From: DATBFG01 sp036558645
GTDB taxonomy: Bacteria; Acidobacteriota; Terriglobia; Terriglobales; Acidobacteriaceae
Direction of reading: 5' to 3'
DNA length: 64,000 nucleotides
NCBI GenBank assembly: GCA_036558645.1
Contig: DATBFG010000029.1
Span: 41,114-105,113 of the forward strand
This document shows, piece after piece, positions 9,104 through 16,337 of this stretch. The notes under the pieces are model-generated. The model did no database searches, had not been told where the DNA came from, and was given only the letters and a program-made list of their open reading frames with translations. A program made the position numbers and the translations under genes. Numbering within the stretch: the stretch's first letter is position 1; each line of letters starts with the position of its first letter.

Positions 9104-9864
9104 GCGTACACGAACAATTCGCAGAAGATCTTGCTCTCCATGCCTTGGAGGCATTGACGGGAGAACAGCGGGAGTCGCTGGAGAGACATCTTCATGACTG
9201 CGCGGATTGCCGTCGTGAGCTTGAGAAACTGCGTGGCGATATGGCCTTGTTGGGATTGAGCGCGTCGGGTCCGAGGCCGCCGGAGCGTTCTCGTCAAAGA
9301 CTCACCGACGCCATTGCTCGCGAGCGACGTCAAACGGTTGCAGCGCCAACCCGAGGCTGGTGGATGGCAGTCCCATGGGTTGTCGCAGCGGTATTGGCAG
9401 TGGCAGTCGCGTTTTTGTGGCGCGAAAACCAAGAGCAAGAACGGTCACTCGCGGGATTGAAGTCGGAGTTCCAGCAGCAACGGATCGAACTCGAGAGGGC
9501 AAGGCAAATCGTCTCTACCCTGACCGCAACCGATGCATTGCGTGTGACATTGGTGGCGGCAAAAACTCCGCCACAGCCGCAAGGGAAAGCGATCTACGTC
9601 CGTGAGCGCGCAAATCTGATTTTCCTGGCTAGCAACATGCCTCAGTTGCCCGCACAGAAGGCTTACGAGCTCTGGATCATCCCGCAAGCAGGTGCACCGA
9701 TTCCTGCGGGTGTTTTCAAACCTGACGTCCATGGCAGTGCCACAGTCGTGAATCCTCCCATCCCTAGTGGTGTTCAAGCCAAGGCTTTCGCAATTACCGT
9801 CGAGCCGGAAGCGGGTTCTCCTGCTCCTACCTCGGAGCCCATCATGTTGGGTGCGGGGGAGTGA
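9100..9864 (+). CDS. Anti-sigma factor, RskA-like, membrane-bound
   Basis: A 254-residue partner of the preceding sigma factor, overlapping it by 4 nt. The cytoplasmic head contains the zinc-binding anti-sigma motif HLHDCADC (about residues 30-37). One membrane span follows (WWMAVPWVVAAVLAVAVAFLW, about residues 86-106 less flanks), then a short coiled-coil-like stretch. The periplasmic C-terminal RskA domain starts near residue 140 and contains YELWIIPQAGAPIPAGVF. By family knowledge it sequesters the sigma factor until regulated proteolysis or redox change releases it. Length and domain order are typical. Confidence 0.9.
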   Translation: MSVHEQFAEDLALHALEALTGEQRESLERHLHDCADCRRELEKLRGDMALLGLSASGPRPPERSRQRLTDAIARERRQTVAAPTRGWWMAVPWVVAAVLAVAVAFLWRENQEQERSLAGLKSEFQQQRIELERARQIVSTLTATDALRVTLVAAKTPPQPQGKAIYVRERANLIFLASNMPQLPAQKAYELWIIPQAGAPIPAGVFKPDVHGSATVVNPPIPSGVQAKAFAITVEPEAGSPAPTSEPIMLGAGE

Positions 9865-10101
9865 TCGCGCAACACCTTAAGTGACGTTTGCTGGTCCTCG
9901 GTAAATTAAACCAATTCGCTACAGAATCCTTTGTACATACATCGGCGGGCTTCCCAGATATTTTTTGTCTTGGACAAACAAGGCAAAGCAGTTCGCGACG
10001 AGTAGTGTGTCGCCAAAGGGAATCCACATCAGTGCAGTTCTCAATTCCCGCTCCTTGTTGCAGGTCCCAAATCATGGGCTGTCATAAGAGGAGAAAATTG
10101 A

Positions 10102-10416
10102 ATGCTGAACGGAAAGCTCTTTACCGTTGTGGCGACGTTGTGGTTAGGAGCACTGCTTTCGGGATGCGGTGAACCTCACCATCGAGTCGTAGTCTATGCA
10201 CCGACCGCACCTCCACCCCCGGTCACCGAGACGATTACGGTATCTCCGGGCTCAGGGTATGTATGGATCCCCGGACACCACGAGTGGAGGGGCAATGCCT
10301 ATGGCTGGGCTCCAGGACATTGGGAGCCTCGCCCGAACAACCGACATGAATGGATTCCGGGACATTGGGCTCAGAGCGGTCGTGGGTGGTATTGGGTAGA
10401 TGGTCATTGGCGGTAG
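10102..10416 (+). CDS. Small YXWGXW-type repeat lipoprotein
   Basis: A 104-residue secreted lipoprotein. Signal peptide residues 1-21 end in the lipobox LLSGC, so Cys21 should be lipidated. A short proline-rich linker is followed by four tryptophan-rich repeats of the form W-x-PGH-x-E/W (YVWIPGHHEW, YGWAPGHWEP, HEWIPGHWAQ, WYWVDGHWR). This pattern is seen in BcpO-like/YXWGXW proteins of Gram-negative bacteria, usually of unknown function. AAGAGGAGA precedes the ATG. It lies 237 bp after the anti-sigma gene, close enough to be a target of that sigma factor, though no promoter is obvious. Confidence 0.83.
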   Translation: MLNGKLFTVVATLWLGALLSGCGEPHHRVVVYAPTAPPPPVTETITVSPGSGYVWIPGHHEWRGNAYGWAPGHWEPRPNNRHEWIPGHWAQSGRGWYWVDGHWR

Positions 10417-10447
10417 CTTGCACAAGGAAAATATTTGAGGAGGACAC

Positions 10448-10651
10448 GTGCAGACGAGCGCGGAAAACAATGCGGGTCAACCGAAGCGCGACAACCCGTT
10501 TCAGGAAGAAGAAGATCAAGGAAACGAACACACACGACGTGCCCCGGGCATCGAGCGGGATTATCAGGGCGAGCTTCCAGAAGAGAAGCGCGCTCCGGGC
10601 GAAGAGCAGGATGATGACGATACCCAGGACATTGATCGCAAGATAGCGTGA
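10448..10651 (+). CDS. Small highly acidic hydrophilic protein of unknown function
   Basis: A 67-residue soluble protein, dominated by Glu, Asp, Gln, Asn and Arg, with no membrane segment and a strongly acidic tail (DDDDTQDIDR). GTG start with an excellent GAGGAGG site 5 nt upstream; the next gene begins 34 bp after the stop, also with GAGGAGG, so the three small genes from 10102 look like one operon. The composition suggests an intrinsically disordered or stress-related protein, but that is only inference. No family recognised. Confidence 0.62.
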   Translation: MQTSAENNAGQPKRDNPFQEEEDQGNEHTRRAPGIERDYQGELPEEKRAPGEEQDDDDTQDIDRKIA

Positions 10652-10685
10652 AGACAGAGTCTCGGCCGGGAACTGAGGAGGCACA

Positions 10686-11195
10686 ATGACAAAAACAGCA
10701 GGACATTATGCAATTGCCGCAGTTTTTGCCACCGCAATGGCATGGATAGCGGTTTCAGGTATTAGTGCAAAAGCACAGGGAAATCCTGACATCACACGTC
10801 AGGAACTAGTAAATTTTAATCGATTTCTCGATGCAAACCCGCAAATCCGATACGACTTGACGCGCAATCCTTCACTGGTGAATGACCCGCGCTATATTCA
10901 GGGGCATCCTGAGTTGCGGGATTTTCTTGCCAATCATGGGGGCGTGCGTGAGGAACTTAAGGAGACACCCAACATCTTCATGCGAAGGGAATATGGTTAT
11001 GGTGGCGGTGGCGGTGCCTACCGCGATGAAGATCAGCCGCACATGGAAGCGGCAATGCAACATCTTCGCGAGGCAGAGGCTGAACTGAATCGGGGAACGA
11101 GTGACAAAGGCGGACACCGCGTACGAGCCATTGAAATAACCCGGCAGGCGGAATCTGAGGTGAATGCCGCAATTCGCTACGATGATCGGCACTAG
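10686..11195 (+). CDS. Exported hypothetical protein
   Basis: A 169-residue protein with a signal peptide (residues 1-31, cleavage probably after AKAQ or SAKA). A helical region follows with NPQIRYDLTRNPSLVNDP and a histidine/proline segment GHPELRDFL. Next come a glycine-rich hinge (YGYGGGGGAYRDED) and a C-terminal helical part likely to form a coiled coil (MEAAMQHLREAEAELNRG). GAGGAGG lies 4 nt before the ATG. The mature protein should be periplasmic. I do not recognise a functional family. It closes the three-gene run and is followed by a clear terminator. Confidence 0.75.
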   Translation: MTKTAGHYAIAAVFATAMAWIAVSGISAKAQGNPDITRQELVNFNRFLDANPQIRYDLTRNPSLVNDPRYIQGHPELRDFLANHGGVREELKETPNIFMRREYGYGGGGGAYRDEDQPHMEAAMQHLREAEAELNRGTSDKGGHRVRAIEITRQAESEVNAAIRYDDRH

Positions 11196-11217
11196 GCTGG
11201 TCTGGCGATAGATTGAG

Positions 11218-11245
11218 CCCTTCCTGAAAAGGAAGGGTTCTTTTG
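11218..11245 (+). terminator. Rho-independent terminator after the small-protein operon
   Basis: CCCTTCCT and AGGAAGGG form a perfect 8-bp stem around GAAA, followed by TTCTTTTGTTT. It ends the transcript of the genes between 10102 and 11195. Confidence 0.9.
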
Positions 11246-11343
11246 TTTGTAGGATCCGAGATTAAGGCTGATACGTCGGACGGGTAGATCGACATTAAAG
11301 CCCAACGAAACTCCTGCCGATGAGGAATGCAGGAGCACCATGC

Positions 11344-12210
11344 ATGCCGGAGGTCGACGATCTGGAAGTTCTTCGCAGCGTGCTCGACGGACTCCATCTT
11401 GGAATTTACATCGTTGACCGTGATCGAAGGATCGTCTTCTGGAACAAAGGTGCGGAGAACATCACCGGCTACATCAGCCAGGAAGTGATCGGGCGCCGTT
11501 GCCAAGACGACCTTCTTGTCCATTGCAATCACGAAGGGACGACGTTGTGTACCTTGCCAGCTTGTCCCCTAGGCGAATGCATGCGCGGAGGGAAGGATAG
11601 CGAGGTAAATCTGTTTGTACGTCACAGAGATGGTTATCGCATTCCTGTGCACGCACAGCATCTACCCCTGAGAGACTGCCGAGGAGCGATCATCGGCGCC
11701 GCGGAAGCGTTCGAGGTGAACTCTGCCAATGAACGAAGGCGCGGCGAGTCGGCGCAAGGCATGCGGGAATCGCCCGCGGAGTTGGGAGATCGGACCTACA
11801 TTGAGCATCGATTGCACACCAACCTTGCGCGATGGAATGAATTCCATGTCCCGTTTGCGATTCTTTGCGTTCAGATCGACCACCTAAGCGATATGCGTGC
11901 GAGACTGAGCCATGGGGCAGAGAACGAAGTTACTCGTGCTGTCGGGAATTCCCTGCAGAATGCAATTCGTGAGACCGATTACGTCGGCTGTTGGAATGAA
12001 AATCAATTCCTGATTATTCTCAGCAAGTGTCAGCCCGAGGCAGTAGAGATGGTGGCGGAACGCGTCAAGAAGGTGGCCGGTAGCTCACGGGTTCACTGGT
12101 GGGGCGATCGCCTTGAATTCACGCTATCGATAGGGCGGGCAATATCTGAAGCGGACGACAGCATTGACTCGATGGTGCGGCGCGCGGCAAAATCACTCAC
12201 TTCGAAGTGA
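11344..12210 (+). CDS. PAS-domain protein with cysteine cluster and degenerate GGDEF domain
   Basis: A 288-residue cytoplasmic signalling protein. Residues 5-130 form a PAS domain (YIVDRDRRIVFWNKGAENITGY) with an inserted cysteine/histidine cluster: C53, C61, C69, C74 and C79, in HCNHEGTTLC and ACPLGEC. Residues 145-288 have the diguanylate-cyclase fold (FAILCVQIDHL, TLSIGRAI). The GG(D/E)EF loop is replaced by CWNENQF, so cyclase activity is not expected. The cysteine cluster could bind a metal or sense redox state. The start was chosen because AGGAG lies 8 nt upstream of the ATG at 11344; an earlier ATG at 11320 would add eight residues. No neighbouring partner is obvious. Confidence 0.84.
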   Translation: MPEVDDLEVLRSVLDGLHLGIYIVDRDRRIVFWNKGAENITGYISQEVIGRRCQDDLLVHCNHEGTTLCTLPACPLGECMRGGKDSEVNLFVRHRDGYRIPVHAQHLPLRDCRGAIIGAAEAFEVNSANERRRGESAQGMRESPAELGDRTYIEHRLHTNLARWNEFHVPFAILCVQIDHLSDMRARLSHGAENEVTRAVGNSLQNAIRETDYVGCWNENQFLIILSKCQPEAVEMVAERVKKVAGSSRVHWWGDRLEFTLSIGRAISEADDSIDSMVRRAAKSLTSK

Positions 12211-12310
12211 CGCAAGCAGCATTCCGCGCTGAGAACAAACGATAGGTAGATAACAAACTTCGTTTTCATGCTTGGTTGCTTTTGGCCAGTAGGGACCATC
12301 AAACACGGCA

Positions 12311-12628
12311 CTAGTTAGGTAAAGCCGTTGCCGATATCTCTTCAAGCATTTGTTGAGCTGCCGTCTGCAAGCCAGCCAGTTCGCGCTTAATCCTGCGCTC
12401 ATCATAAAGATTGTTCTTGCACTCATCGAGCATTCGGAGGGTCAGCTCCTTCGAACTGCGACAGCCGGAACGAGCCATGCTCTCCCGCAGGGACGCATAC
12501 ACGGTGAGCTCGTTGGTCTTAAGCAAATCGGCGATCTGATGGGTTTCCAGCCCGAGAGAAAACAACAGAACAGTTCGGAATTGCTGGGAATTCAAGATGT
12601 CCAGCAAAGTAAAAAAATCGAATTCCAT
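12311..12628 (-). CDS. Small LuxR-like helix-turn-helix protein
   Basis: A 105-residue protein. Residues 15-70 resemble a LuxR/GerE DNA-binding domain: FRTVLLFSLGLETHQIADLL followed by a second helix NELTVYASLRESMARSGCRS, parallel to the EVL-x-A-GLSNKEIA...KTVKNHL pattern. The remaining third is a charged helix (ECKNNLYDERRIKRELAGLQ). No receiver or sensory domain is present. AGGAG lies 9 nt before the ATG. It is transcribed divergently from nrfHA with a 176-bp spacer that contains a perfect 15-nt palindrome, so it is a candidate regulator of nrfHA. The homology is weak by eye and the functional call is inference. Confidence 0.62.
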   Translation of the reverse strand: MEFDFFTLLDILNSQQFRTVLLFSLGLETHQIADLLKTNELTVYASLRESMARSGCRSSKELTLRMLDECKNNLYDERRIKRELAGLQTAAQQMLEEISATALPN

Positions 12629-12733
12629 GGACTTGCACTCCTACATCGAGAGTACGAGCTAACAAGGATTTGGTCTTTGCGCTTAAGCAATGATTCGAGT
12701 TGAACGGAATTGCTTGTTCGGCTTTCGGAAAAG

Positions 12734-12748
12734 ACACTTGACAAGTGT
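12734..12748. promoter_or_regulatory. Perfect palindrome between the HTH gene and nrfH
   Basis: ACACTTGACAAGTGT has 7-bp perfect arms around one base. It overlaps a TTGACA -35-like hexamer and lies 56 bp before the nrfH start. Likely an operator for one of the divergent units. Confidence 0.5.
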
Positions 12749-12804
12749 TCTTAGGTATTTGCAAGTACAACCCGGAAGCGTATCTTGATCGGGAACATCG
12801 CACC

Positions 12805-13320
12805 ATGGACCGCAAGACTTACGCTATTACTTTCGCCGCAGTGATGCTGGGAGCGGCCGTCGGCCTGGGCACCTATACGTTTATCTATGCCAAGGGATAT
12901 TCGTATATGACTGATGATCCGGCAGCCTGTACGAATTGCCACGTGATGCGGGCTCAATACGATGCTTGGATGAAATCTAGCCATCGTTTCGTCGCAACCT
13001 GCAACGACTGCCACACGCCGCACAACATCATTGGCAAGTATGCTGTGAAAGCGAACAACGGATTCTGGCATTCGTTCTACTTCACCAGCGGGAAATATCC
13101 CGACACTATCGAGATCACGAAATTCGATCACCAGGTCGCTGAGAACGCCTGCCGCCGTTGCCATGAGTCGATCACTTCGGCGATCGACGGCAATGTAGTG
13201 CATGGAAAGGCTGAAGGCTTGTTATGTACCCGCTGCCACAATTCAGTAGGTCATTCCGAGTCGGCCTCAGCAATGCTAAACCAGGGTTCACTTCGGAGTT
13301 CTTATGAACGCTCCAAGTAG
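12805..13320 (+). CDS. nrfH: NrfH, tetraheme quinol dehydrogenase of the nitrite reductase complex
   Basis: Membrane anchor that oxidises menaquinol and passes electrons to NrfA. The 171-residue protein starts with a single N-terminal membrane span (about residues 8-28). Four CXXCH heme sites follow: CTNCH (42-46), CNDCH (66-70), CRRCH (116-120) and CTRCH (141-145). This is the NapC/NirT architecture with NrfH length. The ATG at 12805 gives a normal N-terminus; an in-frame upstream GTG would only add 20 polar residues. It overlaps nrfA by 17 nt. Cytochrome c maturation genes must be elsewhere. Confidence 0.95.
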   Translation: MDRKTYAITFAAVMLGAAVGLGTYTFIYAKGYSYMTDDPAACTNCHVMRAQYDAWMKSSHRFVATCNDCHTPHNIIGKYAVKANNGFWHSFYFTSGKYPDTIEITKFDHQVAENACRRCHESITSAIDGNVVHGKAEGLLCTRCHNSVGHSESASAMLNQGSLRSSYERSK

Positions 13321-14764
13321 TTCCGAGTCGAAACGCGCGCGCCGGCTTTTTATCACAGTAGTGATATTGGCGGGGGTGGCAATGTTGGCCGTCACCGGCC
13401 TCCTAATCAACATTTTCGAGCGCAAGCAGGAAGCCAAGAATCCGTTTTATCGGGTTGTGGAATTGGACGACACAATCGACGATCCGGCGGTATGGGCAAA
13501 AAACTTCCCCATGCAGTACGACCTTTATCAGCGTACCGTGGATATGCAGCGCACAAAATACGGCGGCAGTGAGGCGCTGCCGCATTCACCGACGCAGGCG
13601 GATCCACGATCGGTTGTTGCCAAGTCGAAACTGGAAGAGGATCCACGCCTGAAAACGATTTGGGCGGGTTACTCATTTTCCGTCGATTATCGGGAGCGAC
13701 GCGGCCACGCGTACATGCTCGAGGATCAGATGTTCACAGAACGGCAGAAGGCGAATCCGCCTGCCATGTGCATCAACTGTCATGCCTCGGTGGTTACAAC
13801 GTTCTTGAAACTGGGGGATGGTGACCTCACCAAGGGATTCAATGTCATCAGCGACTCGCACATGACGTATTCCCAGATCCGAGAACAAGTGAAACACCCC
13901 ATTGCCTGCATTGATTGTCACGATCCGAAGACCATACAGTTGCGCGTAAGCCGCCCCGCATTCATCGAGGGGATTCGCGCTCTAAAAGCGTCCCAGGGTG
14001 TCCAGAATTACGATGTGAACACGATGGCTACGCGCCAGGAGATGCGATCCTTCGTCTGCGGACAGTGTCACGTGACGTACTACTTCCAGCCTCCCAACAA
14101 ACGTCTGACCTTCCCGTGGGGGAAGGGGTTGAAGGTGGAGAACATCATTGCCGTGGAAGATGAGCAGAAACTGAAGGAATGGGACCATCCGGATAGCGGA
14201 GCGGCCTTAATCAAGGCCCGGCATCCGGAGTTCGAAATGTGGAACCAGGGAATCCATGCACGCTCAGGCGTTGCGTGTGCGGACTGTCACATGCCATACA
14301 TGCGACAAGGTGGGCTGAAGATCAGTGATCACCACGTCAACAGCCCTTTGTTGAAAATCAACCGGTCATGTCAGACATGCCATCACTTTCCAGAAGAGGA
14401 ATTGAAAGCTCGGGTCGAAGACATCCAGGACACCTTCTTCAATCTGCGTAACACGGCTCTGGATGCGCTGGTAGACCTGATTAATGACATTAAGGCGGAG
14501 AAGGCGAAGGGTGCCAGCGACGCTCAACTCGCACAAGCGCGCGATTACCAGCGCAAGGGCCAATTCATGATTGATTTTGTGATGTCGGAGAACTCGATGG
14601 GCTTCCACGCCCCGCAAGAGGCGACGAGAATCCTCGGGGACGCGATCAATCTGTGCCGATTAGGACAACTCACGTTGCATGGAGCCCCGGCCCCGAGTCA
14701 TAACCCGCCGATGATCGAGAACATATCGACGAGTTCGGAGGCGACATCTCCCGGCACTAGGTAA
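13304..14764 (+). CDS. nrfA: NrfA, pentaheme ammonia-forming nitrite reductase, CXXCH active-site type
   Basis: Periplasmic enzyme that reduces nitrite to ammonium with six electrons. A signal anchor (residues 15-37) is followed by five heme motifs: CINCH (156-160), CIDCH (202-206), CGQCH (252-256), CADCH (325-329) and CQTCH (356-360). The conserved RGHAY segment, a tyrosine after heme 3 (VTYYFQP) and HPEFEMWNQGIH before heme 4 match the catalytic region. In E. coli the first motif is CWSCK with lysine as the iron ligand; here it is CINCH, so histidine is the expected ligand. Variants with CXXCH at this place are known in some lineages (for example Campylobacter). It is last in the nrfHA operon and has a perfect hairpin after it. 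Confidence 0.94.
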   Translation: MNAPSSSESKRARRLFITVVILAGVAMLAVTGLLINIFERKQEAKNPFYRVVELDDTIDDPAVWAKNFPMQYDLYQRTVDMQRTKYGGSEALPHSPTQADPRSVVAKSKLEEDPRLKTIWAGYSFSVDYRERRGHAYMLEDQMFTERQKANPPAMCINCHASVVTTFLKLGDGDLTKGFNVISDSHMTYSQIREQVKHPIACIDCHDPKTIQLRVSRPAFIEGIRALKASQGVQNYDVNTMATRQEMRSFVCGQCHVTYYFQPPNKRLTFPWGKGLKVENIIAVEDEQKLKEWDHPDSGAALIKARHPEFEMWNQGIHARSGVACADCHMPYMRQGGLKISDHHVNSPLLKINRSCQTCHHFPEEELKARVEDIQDTFFNLRNTALDALVDLINDIKAEKAKGASDAQLAQARDYQRKGQFMIDFVMSENSMGFHAPQEATRILGDAINLCRLGQLTLHGAPAPSHNPPMIENISTSSEATSPGTR

Positions 14765-14803
14765 AAATCTACGTGTCGCCGGCCTTAGCAACCGGCGACA
14801 CCT
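14764..14803. terminator. Bidirectional hairpin between nrfA and a convergent gene
   Basis: GTGTCGCCGG and CCGGCGACAC form a perfect 10-bp stem around a 9-nt loop (14773-14801). On the minus strand it is followed by a TTTTT tract, so it terminates the 115-residue gene best; it may also stop nrfA transcription. Confidence 0.75.
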
Positions 14804-14832
14804 CGACCTCTGTGGGCACCGGACGCGAAGAA

Positions 14833-15180
14833 CTACTGGGCTGCGGGTGCTGCGAGCTTCTCCACGCGGACGACTGTGCACTTGACTTCTTTCCCGGCTG
14901 TGGATTTCAGCTTGGTCTTATCGCCGTCAATTTCATATTTCACGTCGCTGCCGACCACAAACTCAGTTGCTTTAACATCTGTCTTGGGACTGGTTCGACA
15001 GGTGTAGTGGTTTCCCGCAACCTCAAAAATGAAATCGTACTGCTGCTTCTTTTTGTCCTTCGTGTCGGTGGTACCTGCCGGTTGAACGTCCTTCAGGGTT
15101 GTCGATCCCTTATCCTTCTTGGCGCTGGCGCTAAGCACGCAGAACAGTAACAAGATAAGAACCGCAATCCACCTTCGCAT
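14833..15180 (-). CDS. Small exported hypothetical protein
   Basis: A 115-residue protein with a clear signal peptide (MRRWIAVLILLLFCVLSASA, residues 1-20) and a lysine-rich mature part. Two cysteines (in HYTCRTSP and VKCTVV) may form a disulfide. The regular alternation of polar and apolar residues from 45 to 105 suggests a small beta-barrel or beta-sandwich. AGGAGGG precedes the ATG by a few bases. It is convergent with nrfA and shares the hairpin between them. No family recognised. Confidence 0.7.
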   Translation of the reverse strand: MRRWIAVLILLLFCVLSASAKKDKGSTTLKDVQPAGTTDTKDKKKQQYDFIFEVAGNHYTCRTSPKTDVKATEFVVGSDVKYEIDGDKTKLKSTAGKEVKCTVVRVEKLAAPAAQ

Positions 15181-15587
15181 AACCTACCCTCCTAGGTCGA
15201 ACGCGCCAATTGTACATGGATCGAAGCATTGAACCACTGTCTACGCTGGCAGGGGTGTCGGAAGTATTCGGGGCGAGAAGGCAGTCGCAGAAGATCGGGA
15301 AGCGAGACCGGAGGCGGAAGGAAACTTGAAAGGCGCGCGCGGCTGGCCTAGATGGCGGCGGCCAACCGCGCATTCAGTTCAAGAGGTGCTTGCTACTGCC
15401 ATCGGCTGATGCCAACACTTCGCAGTGCCTGGCACCTCCCGAACCCACGGCTGTCGCAAAGAAGGAACGACTTTGCGGAGAACTAAAGGCACCGCGAGTT
15501 TGTGCCCTATGGTTCCCTCGAGCGCATCCACGACGCTCGTCATCCGTGTCATACAGCGCGCCCACCCATGTCATATGATTCCCTTGT
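15181..15587. other. Intergenic stretch without a recognisable gene
   Basis: The 407 bp between two minus-strand exported proteins contain short open frames on both strands, but none has a good start or family resemblance. A GC-rich segment around 15335-15370 can fold locally. It should contain the promoter of the 115-residue gene near 15200-15250, but I see no hexamers I would defend. Confidence 0.4.
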
Positions 15588-16109
15588 CTACTTCAGCATG
15601 AGCAAAGGCCCGGCGTTGTCGGGGAAATTGCTCGTGCTGAGAACGAGAATCCCACCCTCGTGATCCCCATCAAAGGGCGTTACGAAACCCGAGCAGCCGG
15701 CATTAGCAGCATCGTTGGGGTCGGCGAACCAGATGCCGATGTGATCCATCTGAACAGGAGGATCAGTAACGATGAAGGATTCGGCACTGAAGATACCGAC
15801 GAAGTCGCCGACTCCGTGACCATGAGCATCGGTTTGGATTTCGCCTTGATACCAGGACAGGCCGAACGGAAGGGAATTGTGCTGCGTAATAAACGTAGTG
15901 AATGAATTATGTGCTGTTAAGCCGAAGACCTCGATGTGCATGTCCTGAACCGAACCCAGGTCATTGACTGTGACTCGACCGCGGGACGTCGAAGGCAGGC
16001 ATGTTGCTCCGGAGGCATGGACCATGTTGAAGCTGATACTGTCTCCGGCGGCGGCATGGGCGATTCCGGTCAATATAGAAAGCAAAAGTGCGAGCAAAGT
16101 ACTTCTCAT
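15588..16109 (-). CDS. Exported hypothetical protein
   Basis: A 173-residue protein with a signal peptide (MRSTLLALLLSILTGIAHAA, residues 1-20). The mature part is rich in beta-type sequence and contains two cysteines (ATCLPS near 37 and AGCSGF near 139) that could pair. Histidine- and aspartate-containing loops (TDAHGHGVGDF, PFDGDHEGG) recur. It resembles no enzyme family I can name. It stands alone between intergenic regions of 407 and 228 bp. Confidence 0.68.
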   Translation of the reverse strand: MRSTLLALLLSILTGIAHAAAGDSISFNMVHASGATCLPSTSRGRVTVNDLGSVQDMHIEVFGLTAHNSFTTFITQHNSLPFGLSWYQGEIQTDAHGHGVGDFVGIFSAESFIVTDPPVQMDHIGIWFADPNDAANAGCSGFVTPFDGDHEGGILVLSTSNFPDNAGPLLMLK

Positions 16110-16337
16110 TGATTCTCCCCTTTATCTCGGGGCATTCACGAAGTGGCTGTTCTTAATCCACGACGTTGATGCCCTTCTACTTGGGAAAATCGGAAAGTGG
16201 ACCGAAAAGACGACAGGTGCAGCGAGCATGCCGGTACCGGTGAACAAGACAAGAACTCACAGCGAAACCCGTGGGGGCTATCTGTTAATTCTGCCAGTGT
16301 GTGGTCGCCCTGCGGCGAATTCTAATGGCGAACGACT

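Noticed and set aside
15374..15578. Short open frames on both strands between two exported-protein genes
   Set aside because: No ribosome sites, no recognisable sequence; the plus- and minus-strand frames mirror each other as expected of GC-rich noise.
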